From contig JAFGPH010000657.1 in the NCBI GenBank assembly GCA_016926135.1, positions 1 through 20,411 of the forward strand: a DNA stretch of 20,411 nucleotides. The letters run 5' to 3'. The position numbers and the translations under genes were made by a program. The stretch's first letter is position 1; each line of letters starts with the position of its first letter. The notes under the pieces were generated by a model. That model was not told the DNA's origin, did no database searches, and was given only the letters and a program-made list of their open reading frames with translations. The DNA is from Deltaproteobacteria bacterium (GTDB lineage: Bacteria > Desulfobacterota > DSM-4660 > Desulfatiglandales > HGW-15). Of this stretch, positions 8,793-16,364 are shown piece by piece.

Positions 8793-8825
8793 AAAATCGC
8801 CCTTTCCAAAGAAGGGCATTTTTTT
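8793..8825. terminator. Probable bidirectional intrinsic terminator
   Basis: GCCCTT (8799-8804) pairs with AAGGGC (8812-8817) over a 7-base loop. On the minus strand it begins 18 bases after the amidohydrolase stop, is preceded by seven A and followed by GATTTT. On the plus strand seven T (8819-8825) follow. It would end or attenuate the transcript coming from 16 kb and imply a separate promoter for the flavoprotein genes below 8690. Confidence 0.6.
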
Positions 8826-8834
8826 ACAAACACA

Positions 8835-9845
8835 TTAGATCTTGAATAACTCCCTCAGGGTTTCTCCAAAGAACTTGTCCTTGTCCTCTTTGGGAATGTC
8901 CAGTGCACCCACTTCCTGGATGTGCCTGCTTACATATTTGGGATCGTTCATCTCATAGGGGAAGTCCGTCGCAAAGCAGGTGCGATCCGCACCCAGGGTT
9001 TCCAGGGCAGATCGGATTGCAGGCAGCCAGCCCCCATAGCCTGCCGAATCGAAATAGACGTCCCTGATCCGAGTATCAAAATCTCGCACCAATCCGAGTT
9101 CTTCCGCCTGACCGATTGCCAGCCCGCTCCGTTTTCGAACACCTTCCGGCACAGGGAAGCCGTCGGGCCGATGCCAAGCCAGAAGGCGACCTTTCAGGAT
9201 CGGTAGGCCTCCCGCAAAGTGTGCCATGATGATTTTCAGCTTGGGAAAGCGCGGGAGAACCCCGTAGACCAACTCCACAAAAGACTTCACAATTTCATAT
9301 TCCCTTGAAACGGTCATGAAGAGGTCGTAGCGTTCTCCTCCCCAGAGTTTCATTCTTATGCTGGGGTGGACGAAGACGGGCATATCATACTTCACGGCCA
9401 ATTCAAAGGCGGGGTCCATGAGGGGCGAGTCTATCGTCATATTCTGGAATGACGTCACTGTAGCGATCCCCCACAGGCCGAGCTCTTCCACCCCCCTCTT
9501 TATTTCATCCCGATTCTTGGACTCATCGGCAAAGGGATAAAAATGCACCATGCCCTTGAATCTCGCCGGATAGCTCTTGGTTACCTCAGAGTACCCATCA
9601 TTGCAGGCCTTACAGAATTCGAAGCCGTTCGGACTGAAAGATGATGTGCTCAAGATAGCCATATCGATTCCGGAATCATCCATCCACCTCAGGTGTTCAT
9701 CGACATTGACCATCTGCTCATACTCTTTTTTGAACCTGTTCAGGCCGTAGGTAAAATCATGTTCCTCTGTTTTCTTTACCAGTTTGAGGGCCTCTGCAGG
9801 AATAAAGTGGTGTTGCATGTCAATGACTGGATTTTCATGACTCAT
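8835..9845 (-). CDS. Amidohydrolase-family (Amidohydro_2, TIM-barrel) metal-dependent hydrolase or decarboxylase
   Basis: A 336-residue cytoplasmic protein of the amidohydrolase-2 group, which includes ACMSD, gamma-resorcylate decarboxylase and various ring or amide hydrolases. Metal-site landmarks are visible: the N-terminal strand VIDMQHHFIP (residues 7-16), H160 in FVHPS, H209 in IMAHFAGG, and D294 in FATDFPYE. The usual first motif is DxHxH; here the first His is Gln (D9-M-Q11-H-H13), so the metal site may be altered. The ATG has an excellent GGAGG seven bases upstream. It lies downstream of the TRAP permease, separated by a MITE-like repeat, and upstream of the flavoprotein pair. Given the UbiD neighbour, a C-C hydrolase or a second decarboxylase acting on an aromatic or ring-derived acid is plausible, not shown. 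Confidence 0.88.
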   Translation of the reverse strand: MSHENPVIDMQHHFIPAEALKLVKKTEEHDFTYGLNRFKKEYEQMVNVDEHLRWMDDSGIDMAILSTSSFSPNGFEFCKACNDGYSEVTKSYPARFKGMVHFYPFADESKNRDEIKRGVEELGLWGIATVTSFQNMTIDSPLMDPAFELAVKYDMPVFVHPSIRMKLWGGERYDLFMTVSREYEIVKSFVELVYGVLPRFPKLKIIMAHFAGGLPILKGRLLAWHRPDGFPVPEGVRKRSGLAIGQAEELGLVRDFDTRIRDVYFDSAGYGGWLPAIRSALETLGADRTCFATDFPYEMNDPKYVSRHIQEVGALDIPKEDKDKFFGETLRELFKI

Positions 9846-9922
9846 TTTGATTCCTCCTTCAATAGATCAAAGCATGGTAAAACGAAAACGTGCATTTCCG
9901 GTTGAAAGCGGTCCCGCCCACT

Positions 9923-10049
9923 TATTAACCGTCTCGAAATAGTATTTTCAGATCGGGCCCCCTTGCTCTGCCCTCTCCCCCAAGTCTGGGGGAGAGGGTT
10001 GGGGTGAGGGGGGGTGTGAAGCGTCGAGACAATTTCGAGACGGTTAATA
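9923..10049. repeat. MITE-like element: 18-bp terminal inverted repeats enclosing a G/C-rich hairpin
   Basis: TATTAACCGTCTCGAAAT at 9923-9940 is repeated exactly in inverted orientation at 10032-10049, bounding 127 bases with no coding capacity. Inside, CCCTCTCCCCC (9971-9981) pairs perfectly with GGGGGAGAGGG (9988-9998) over a 6-base loop, followed by more G-rich sequence. The right arm supplies the last Tyr codon and the TAA stop of the TRAP permease. No clear target-site duplication is visible. The inner hairpin resembles the G-rich intergenic repeats common in many proteobacterial genomes (recalled, not searched). It could be a non-autonomous transposable element, a REP/BIME-type repeat, or an mRNA 3'-end stem. 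Confidence 0.7.
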
Positions 10050-11972
10050 GGTACTCTCAGACATTTTTGGCCTCGGTCCTTTCATTTGCACCAGGGTCAA
10101 GGCAAGGAAGGCCAATACACCCATGACAAAAGTCAAGATCTCATGGGTGATCAGAAATCCGAAAAAGATCAAGGTCGTCATCCCTGTCCACACCCGCTCA
10201 TAGATCCTGCACCTTCTGACAAAATAGCCGACAAAGGAGATTTGCAGGCCGAGAATAATGAAGAGACAAGACACATACCCGGCGATGGTCTCCGCCAGCG
10301 AGGTTTGCGAAAAATCAAGCAAAAGCGGAGGGAAAAGCACCATCATGTAGGGAACGAGGAACCCGGCCACGCAGAGTTTTGAACTTTCAAAGGCTGTTCT
10401 GAAATAGCTCGCCTTGGCCAGGGCGGCACCGTAGGCCGCCGCGGGAGCAACCGGGGGGGTGACAACGGAGAACACCGCGAAATAGAAGGCAAAAAAGTGT
10501 GCTGCATACAGGCCGACACCTGCATCAACAAGAATAGGGGCGGTGATGAAACTCACCAGGATATAGGCGGCCGATGTCGGTACCTCCATACCCAGGATAA
10601 TGCATGCGATCATCACCAGCACCAGTTTCCCGATCAATTCCTCTCCCATCAGACCGGACGCCAAATAGGACAGCTTGACCCCCAATCCTGTCACAACAAC
10701 GCTGCTTATGATAAGCCCCACAACAGAAAGCAGAACGGAGATCTTGAAGGCCAGCACCGCCCCCTCGCTGAAGGCTCGTAGATACCCCATAAGAGAAAGG
10801 CGGGTCTCCCCTTGCAGAAGGGAAATCCCGACGAGAGAGAGGATCCCCCAGAAGATGGCCTGGGAAGCCGTGAAGCCCATCACCAGAATGGCCGTGATCA
10901 CAACCAGCGGAATCACAAAAATGGGAGCCGTTTTTAGGGTACCGCTGAACCCAACGCTCTCGATGGCCTCATCGGTGACCCGGATACCCATTTTCATTAC
11001 GGTCAGGTGACCATAGATGGCCAGGCTCAAATAGAAGAGCAAGGCTGGGATAATGGCAAGCAGCACAATCTTAATGTATGGGGACTGGGTGAATTCGGCC
11101 ATGACAAAGGCGGCTGCCCCCATGACGGGGGGCATAATCTGCCCGCCGGTGGAAGCGGACACTTCATAGGCTGCAGCCTGGTGGGGCTTTAAACCTACCT
11201 TTTTCATCAGAGGGATAGAGAAACTCCCGGTAATGAAAATGTTGGCTGAAGGAACCCCGGTTATGGTCCCCATCAACATACTGGGGATAATCGCTGACAT
11301 GACCGGCCCGCTTCTTATGTGGCGGGAGAGACTGAGTGCAACATAGAAAAGAAAGCGCTGGGCCCCGGTTGCCATGAGCAGCGAACCAAAGACCACAAAC
11401 AGGAACACATACTTCACGGAAATGCCCAGGATAAATCCCAATACCCCTTCAAAGCCTACCGAGTACTTTGAGATAATATAGGGAAGCTCATAGGGACCGA
11501 CCTTGAGCGGACCCGGCAGGTAGTGCCCGAAAAGGGTGTATGCCACGAAGGTAAGCGCAATGGTCACCAGCGGGTAGCCGAAGAATCTCCTTGTGTAGCC
11601 GATGCACAGGATGATCAACGCGACGCCCGCTGCCATGTCAAGACTGGTGGGATCCCCCTGCTGGATCAGATCGTAATAACGGACATTCAAGTAAATAAGG
11701 ATACATACGCTAACACCGACGGCCACGGACCCAAGAAAAATCCACAGCCGGGTCCTGACGTTCTTTTCTACTGCACTTTTCATCATCACAAACGTGAGCA
11801 GGCTGAGCCCGACACAGAGGTGAATGACGATCTGTTCGTTAAACGTTTGGAAAAGATATCGTATCGAGATCATCTGGAAAACTACGGATCCGGCCCCCAG
11901 TGTCAGTATGATCCAGTCCAGGATCTTCTCTCCCAGGGTTCTCTTTTCATTGGCCTGTAAGCTTTCAGTCAC
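10044..11972 (-). CDS. TRAP transporter fused permease (TAXI type, DctQ-DctM fusion)
   Basis: A 642-residue polytopic membrane protein. The N-terminal ~150 residues hold about four hydrophobic segments (DctQ-like). They are fused to a long DctM-like domain with family landmarks SMLMGTITGVPSANIFITG (about 232-250) and STGGQIMPPVMGAAAF (about 274-289). Such single-chain permeases pair with TAXI binding proteins and import organic acids driven by an ion gradient. The start is GTG at 11972 with AAGGGGG five bases upstream. The binding-protein gene lies upstream on the same strand, 314 bases away. The stop codon falls inside the right arm of an inverted-repeat element, so the extreme C-terminus may have been altered by that insertion. 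Membrane topology is inferred from hydrophobicity. Confidence 0.95.
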   Translation of the reverse strand: MTESLQANEKRTLGEKILDWIILTLGAGSVVFQMISIRYLFQTFNEQIVIHLCVGLSLLTFVMMKSAVEKNVRTRLWIFLGSVAVGVSVCILIYLNVRYYDLIQQGDPTSLDMAAGVALIILCIGYTRRFFGYPLVTIALTFVAYTLFGHYLPGPLKVGPYELPYIISKYSVGFEGVLGFILGISVKYVFLFVVFGSLLMATGAQRFLFYVALSLSRHIRSGPVMSAIIPSMLMGTITGVPSANIFITGSFSIPLMKKVGLKPHQAAAYEVSASTGGQIMPPVMGAAAFVMAEFTQSPYIKIVLLAIIPALLFYLSLAIYGHLTVMKMGIRVTDEAIESVGFSGTLKTAPIFVIPLVVITAILVMGFTASQAIFWGILSLVGISLLQGETRLSLMGYLRAFSEGAVLAFKISVLLSVVGLIISSVVVTGLGVKLSYLASGLMGEELIGKLVLVMIACIILGMEVPTSAAYILVSFITAPILVDAGVGLYAAHFFAFYFAVFSVVTPPVAPAAAYGAALAKASYFRTAFESSKLCVAGFLVPYMMVLFPPLLLDFSQTSLAETIAGYVSCLFIILGLQISFVGYFVRRCRIYERVWTGMTTLIFFGFLITHEILTFVMGVLAFLALTLVQMKGPRPKMSESTY

Positions 11973-12286
11973 TTAAGCCCCCTTGAAAAGGAATAGACTT
12001 GCTTGAATAAACGCCACTACCCCCCACAACCCATTCCCGGTCCTCCATCCGATGACCGCGTGAGAATCTGCGCCGACCTTCCCGGGGAGGTGTGAGTCAT
12101 CAACCGGTAAACAGGATTTAAGGACCCGACCGAAGCCATCCAGTCCCATGGGGATCGATGCCGACTGTCCGATTCACACTTCTCCCCGAAGGCCAAGGGG
12201 CCGAAACAGCCTCCTCAAGCAAAGCTCATCCTTGTTGCCCAAAGCAGGCCTCAACCATTCGCATGCGTCATTACCATGACGATGGA
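11973..12286. other. 314-base gap between TAXI binding protein and permease
   Basis: No convincing minus-strand gene is present. Small dyads are visible: CGTCAT/ATGACG at 12266-12271/12276-12281 just after the binding-protein stop; an imperfect 16-base dyad at 12076-12091; and CCCC/GGGG at 12184-12187/12197-12200. None has a T-tract. They may set the relative expression of the two genes by slowing exonucleases, but that is speculation. Confidence 0.5.
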
Positions 12287-13312
12287 TCACTCCGTTATGA
12301 CTTTGATCCCCTTTTCCTTGAAGAACCGAAGAGCGCCCGGATGATACTCCTCTGGCTTCAGGTCCGACATGGCCAGCTTTTCAATGGCAAGGGCTGAAGC
12401 ACCGGGTGATGTTTTTCTCAAGGCCTGAAGATTCTCCGCATAAACCTTACAGACCTCGTAGGCCAGATCTTCAGGGAAGTTCTCATCAACAAACATCCAG
12501 ATATAGGTACAATACGTGGTCATGTCTTTGGATGGTACACCCTTCGCAATGCTCCCTGCGGGCAGCTTGATCGGGCTAATCGGAATACCTGTGGCCTTTG
12601 ACGCCTCACGCATCAGTTGTAGCGGGATGTCGATTACATCGCACTTCCTTGATTCCAGCATCTCGATATAGGCGGAGACAGGGCTATACTTTATGGGCTC
12701 GTTCTGCACCAGCGCTGCATAGCCGACGGTTGCCTGGATCAGACCGTCTATGATGGCATCGACTCCAGGCTTGAACGGCAGGTAATCGGCTTTGATGGTG
12801 TCCAGGATGCCGATATGTTTGAGCAGTGCGGTGAGGGTATTTTCTCCCTGCGTGCCCTTGGTAAAAAGGTTGACCCTCTTGCCTTTGAGATCCTGCAGGC
12901 TCTTGATGTTCTCATCGTTGGTGAATATGGGCACAGCCAGGATGCCAGCCATCGCACACAGGGCCCTCGCACCATGATAGGGCGCCTTGGCGGGGCGCAA
13001 CCCCTTTGACACGGCCCACTTGGTGTACGTGGCTGATTCCACAACCGTGTTACTCCTTATGTTCGGCTTGTTGGCGAGTTCATGGGCATTGTTTGGCTTG
13101 CCTTCAATAACGTTGATGCGTAGCCAGGGGTGTTTCTTGTTCACCTCTGTGGCAAGTTGCTGCGCGATCAGATAGGCCGTTGAGCCGAAGGTGGCCGTGA
13201 TCAGGTTGATCGTTTTTTGGGGGGGGGTTTGGGCATAGACCTTTGTCCCGGTTGTCATGAAAACAAAGGCCATGAGAATTCCAAGGGCCAAAATACTCAG
13301 CGCTTTCTTCAT
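12287..13312 (-). CDS. TAXI-family TRAP transporter substrate-binding protein
   Basis: A 341-residue periplasmic binding protein. Residues 1-27 form a signal peptide (MKKALSILALGILMAFVFM, cleavage likely after VYA). The mature protein opens with INLITATFGSTAYLIAQQLA, the typical TAXI start, then has SLQDLKGKRVNLFTKGTQGENT at the domain hinge and a C-terminal alpha-beta half. The ATG at 13312 is preferred over an upstream in-frame start at 13492: it has AGGAGAGGAAG immediately before it and begins exactly at the signal peptide, whereas the longer form would overlap UbiD. It delivers a ligand, probably an organic acid, to the fused permease downstream. It follows the UbiD gene by 172 bases, which contain a 17-base palindrome. 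Ligand identity is unknown. Confidence 0.95.
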   Translation of the reverse strand: MKKALSILALGILMAFVFMTTGTKVYAQTPPQKTINLITATFGSTAYLIAQQLATEVNKKHPWLRINVIEGKPNNAHELANKPNIRSNTVVESATYTKWAVSKGLRPAKAPYHGARALCAMAGILAVPIFTNDENIKSLQDLKGKRVNLFTKGTQGENTLTALLKHIGILDTIKADYLPFKPGVDAIIDGLIQATVGYAALVQNEPIKYSPVSAYIEMLESRKCDVIDIPLQLMREASKATGIPISPIKLPAGSIAKGVPSKDMTTYCTYIWMFVDENFPEDLAYEVCKVYAENLQALRKTSPGASALAIEKLAMSDLKPEEYHPGALRFFKEKGIKVITE

Positions 13313-13440
13313 CTTCCTCTCCTTTGATGTCGGGGTAGAGAGATCCGTTCCTCGGCCATGAAGACACTCCATGGCGGCATCCAGTAACGACGTTTTCTTT
13401 TCCCACCTCCTCCCTATTCTGGTCTCAATCGCTCCGTGCA

Positions 13441-13457
13441 AAGGATATGATATCCTT
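13441..13457. promoter_or_regulatory. 17-base palindrome between UbiD and TAXI genes
   Basis: AAGGATATGATATCCTT is a perfect dyad with 8-base half sites around a single central base. It lies in the 172-base gap upstream of the TAXI binding protein and 28 bases after the UbiD stop. It could be an operator for one of the GntR regulators or an mRNA stem. There is no T-tract. Confidence 0.4.
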
Positions 13458-13484
13458 CCGCGTCCATGCATCTCTGGTCCAGAA

Positions 13485-14906
13485 TCAGGCATGATCCTTC
13501 ATGATCCTCTTATAGAAACCGGTTTCGCCGTAGAGTTTTCTTATCGTGGCCATCAGTCCCTCCGAGGGAACCGCTAAAGGTGGATAGCTGTCGAACCTCT
13601 CCGGGATCTTCACGGTGGCGTCGATGCCCATGTGCGAGGACACACCCGGACGACCGGCGGATGGGTCCAGGGGAAATCCGATGTGCTGGTCGATCACATA
13701 GGTGTCGCTGTGTGGCTGCACGCGCGTTGCCATGGCCCAGACAACATCGTCGATGCTGTAGATGTCGATATCTTCATCCACCACAACCAGAAACTTGATC
13801 CAGCACCCCTTGTGGGTTGCCCAGATGGCGTCCATCACCTGGCGGGCAAAGAAGGGATAAGGTTTCTTTCCTATTTGCACCACCCCAAAATAGGAAACCC
13901 CGCTGCTCTCCATCATGTGGAAATTCTTGATTTCAGGCATGACTTTCCTGGCCTGACTCAGGATACCGGCATCCACACTGACGGATCGCACGGTCGTATC
14001 CTCATTGGGGGGAAACGGCTTGGTAAGGTAAGCGCCGGTCCAGATGTAGTCGTTTCGGTGGGTGATACAGTTGATTTTAAGGACCGGCCTTTCGCCCCGG
14101 GTACCGTAGTAGCCCGTATATTCGCCGAAGGGGCCTTCCGGCTTTCTCGTCTTGGGGAGGACCTCTCCTTCAATAATGACCTCTGCTGAAGCCGGAACCT
14201 CCAGGTCGACCGTTTCACATTTGACCAATTCAACCGGTTCACCCCGAATCGCACCCAACAGAGACAGTTCATCATCCCCGTACTTCAATGGTGCGGCTCC
14301 CAGGACGTAGAGAAGAGGATCCCCTCCGACCGCTATGGCCACTTCCATTGGCTCATCGTGCCGCTCGTATTCTGCATACATCATCCCGATATGCTGGGTC
14401 GGCACGATGAGGATACCGGCCTCTTTTGCATCTCTGATCATTACCCGGTAGATTCCCATGTTGCGTTTTTCTCTTTTGCGATCCTTGCTCACGATCAAAG
14501 GCAGGGTAATGTAGGAACCCCCATCCAGTTCACCCCAAATGATGTTGGGGATGTCACGAGTCAGATCCGGGGCCTTGATGACATTCTCTTTGCAGGGGGC
14601 GTGCTGGACCAACAAAGGTTCCGGCCAGTCACTCTCCAAGGCAGCGAGGTATTTCTGTACCGTCTGTTCCTGGCAGTCCGTGCCGAAGGCGATGTTGACG
14701 CGTTTCTGGGTTCCAAACAGAAAAGTGGCCACGGGTGCGGGTGAATTCCTGATGTTTTCAAACAGGGCGGCAGGACCCCGCTGCTCAACCAACATCCGAT
14801 TGATCGCACCGACTTCAAATCTGGGGTCAATCTGATCCGATATTCTCAGCAGCTCGCCTCGATCCTCCAACACGGCCAAAAAACCCCTCATGTCTCGAAA
14901 AGGCAT
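13485..14906 (-). CDS. UbiD-family prFMN-dependent (de)carboxylase
   Basis: A 473-residue cytoplasmic enzyme of the UbiD family, which reversibly decarboxylates aromatic or alpha,beta-unsaturated acids using prenylated FMN. Conserved features are in order: ELDGGSYITLPLIVSKD (126-142); the cofactor/metal motif NMGIYR (N149, R154); H172 in TQHIGM; E231 in KCETVDLEVPA; and the E-x-P-x-G-E catalytic motif at 257-262 (EGPFGEYTGYYG). All key residues appear present, so it should be active if a UbiX flavin prenyltransferase exists elsewhere in the genome. The start is 20 bases after acyl-CoA dehydrogenase copy 2, with a purine-rich GGGGGGAAGAGG site, indicating one transcript. Relatives include UbiD, ferulate, vanillate and phenylphosphate (de)carboxylases and phthaloyl-CoA decarboxylase. 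Which substrate it uses cannot be said. Confidence 0.95.
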   Translation of the reverse strand: MPFRDMRGFLAVLEDRGELLRISDQIDPRFEVGAINRMLVEQRGPAALFENIRNSPAPVATFLFGTQKRVNIAFGTDCQEQTVQKYLAALESDWPEPLLVQHAPCKENVIKAPDLTRDIPNIIWGELDGGSYITLPLIVSKDRKREKRNMGIYRVMIRDAKEAGILIVPTQHIGMMYAEYERHDEPMEVAIAVGGDPLLYVLGAAPLKYGDDELSLLGAIRGEPVELVKCETVDLEVPASAEVIIEGEVLPKTRKPEGPFGEYTGYYGTRGERPVLKINCITHRNDYIWTGAYLTKPFPPNEDTTVRSVSVDAGILSQARKVMPEIKNFHMMESSGVSYFGVVQIGKKPYPFFARQVMDAIWATHKGCWIKFLVVVDEDIDIYSIDDVVWAMATRVQPHSDTYVIDQHIGFPLDPSAGRPGVSSHMGIDATVKIPERFDSYPPLAVPSEGLMATIRKLYGETGFYKRIMKDHA

Positions 14907-14926
14907 AACCTCTTCCCCCCTTTAAG

Positions 14927-16072
14927 CTACATCCCCAAGAGCGATCTCGCGACAATGGTCTTCTCGATCTCTTTCACACCCTCATAGATCTCGACAATTT
15001 TTGCATCCCGGTAGAGCCGCTGCACCCTGTACTCGTCCAGGTAACCATATCCTCCGTGCATTTGCAGCGCCTCGTCAGCGCATTTGACTGCTGTCTCCCC
15101 TGAGTACCATTTTGCCATTGCGATGAGGCCATGGTCTATGGTTCCGTGGTCCACCAGCCAGGCCGCCTCATAGTAAAGATTTCGGGCCGCCTTGATCTTC
15201 GTGGCCATTTCGGCCAGTTTGAACTGCGTTGCCTGAAAGGAGGCGAGCGGTACACCGAACTGATGCCGTTTCTTTACGTGCTTGATACTTTCCTCCAGTG
15301 CGCCCCTGGCCACCCCCACGCCCTGGGCACAAACGTGAAGACGGGTCCTGTTGAAAAACGCCATCAGTTCCCTGAAGCCCTCTCCCTCTGTTCCCACGAG
15401 ATTCTCGATAGGTACTCTCACATCCGAGAGGGATACTTCCGCCGTATCGGAGGCCCGGATCCCCAACTTGCCCCTCAGCTTATTGGCTTCATATCCCTTC
15501 GTTTTCGTGGGGACCAGAATGAAGCTGTGTCTCTGATGACGGGAGGGGTGATCCGGATTGGTGAGCACGAACACCATGACATAGTCAGCCAGATCGCCGT
15601 TGGTGATAAACATCTTGGTCCCGTTGATCACCCACTCCGATCCATCCCTGACTGCCGTCGTGGATGCGCTGGCGGCATCCGAGCCGGCATCCGGTTCGGT
15701 AATCGCCGTGGCGATGATCGCCTCCCCGGCCACGAGCCTTGGCAGCACGAGCCTTTTCTGTTCCTCCGTCCCGAAGAGCTGGATGATTTCTGAGCCGAAC
15801 GTCGCTGAGGTGATAGCCTGGCCTATGCCGGGTTCCACAGCCCAGAACTCCTCAGAAATCAGACAATGCTCGAAAAAACCATACCCCAGCCCGCCGTATT
15901 CCTCCTCGATGAACACCCCCACAAAACCCAGATCACACGCCTTTCTCCAGAGGTCCAGATCGAACTTCTCTTCCCGGTCAAACTCAACCGCCCTGTCAGG
16001 GAATTCACCTACGGCAAATTCCCGGGCAGCCTTGATGATATCCTTTTGCTCTTTGCTCAGCGTGAAATCCAT
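14927..16072 (-). CDS. Acyl-CoA dehydrogenase (copy 2)
   Basis: A 381-residue FAD-dependent acyl-CoA dehydrogenase. Visible motifs are ATAITEPDAGSDAAS (FAD/substrate loop), LRGKLGIRASDTAEVSLSDVRVP in the middle beta domain, QFKLAEMATKIKAARNLYYEAAW, and C-terminal MHGGYGYLDEYRVQRLYRDA leading to IYEGV with catalytic Glu 364. The ATG at 16072 is chosen over one five codons upstream because GGAGG sits eight bases before it and the protein then matches copy 1 from the first residue. It is the first gene of the minus-strand catabolic block and 20 bases ahead of UbiD, so its product may be a substrate for decarboxylation, or the reverse. No electron-transfer flavoprotein genes are visible in the window. 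Confidence 0.95.
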   Translation of the reverse strand: MDFTLSKEQKDIIKAAREFAVGEFPDRAVEFDREEKFDLDLWRKACDLGFVGVFIEEEYGGLGYGFFEHCLISEEFWAVEPGIGQAITSATFGSEIIQLFGTEEQKRLVLPRLVAGEAIIATAITEPDAGSDAASASTTAVRDGSEWVINGTKMFITNGDLADYVMVFVLTNPDHPSRHQRHSFILVPTKTKGYEANKLRGKLGIRASDTAEVSLSDVRVPIENLVGTEGEGFRELMAFFNRTRLHVCAQGVGVARGALEESIKHVKKRHQFGVPLASFQATQFKLAEMATKIKAARNLYYEAAWLVDHGTIDHGLIAMAKWYSGETAVKCADEALQMHGGYGYLDEYRVQRLYRDAKIVEIYEGVKEIEKTIVARSLLGM

Positions 16073-16364
16073 ATCCGGTTCCTCCATGCGGATCTACAAT
16101 CCATATCGCATTGATCCCCTCGGTGACTTGCCCCCCCAGCCAGACATGCGAGCAACAATGTCGGAACACGTATCAGTCAACACCCTGGTTACTTCCGTTA
16201 TGACAAGCGCTCTCACCATTAGGCTTTCTCACATGCGATGAGCGCTATTCATGATGTCAAGGATCCTTGCCAGCGGAGGGTCAAAAATGGGCAACGGGAA
16301 CGTTTTAGGGCGATGTTGAAAGTGCATCCTGTTCCTGGATGGGCATTGGGTGGCCCGTCCCATT

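Noticed and set aside
12158..12397. Plus-strand 79-codon frame in the TAXI gap
   Set aside because: It extends into the antisense of the binding-protein gene and has no recognisable motif or ribosome site.
13632..14189. Plus-strand 185-codon frame opposite UbiD
   Set aside because: Antisense shadow of an intact UbiD gene that has all catalytic motifs.
15131..16241. Two plus-strand frames (220 and 213 codons) opposite acyl-CoA dehydrogenase copy 2
   Set aside because: Antisense shadows of a well-supported gene; no family pattern in either.
16232..16260. TTGACA on the minus strand upstream of acyl-CoA dehydrogenase copy 2 as a promoter
   Set aside because: The -35 is perfect but no hexamer resembling TATAAT lies 16-19 bases downstream (CGCATG/GCATGT), so it was not called.
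16337..16360. Hairpin after GntR regulator 1 as terminator
   Set aside because: The stem has a mismatch on the transcribed strand and no T-tract follows.
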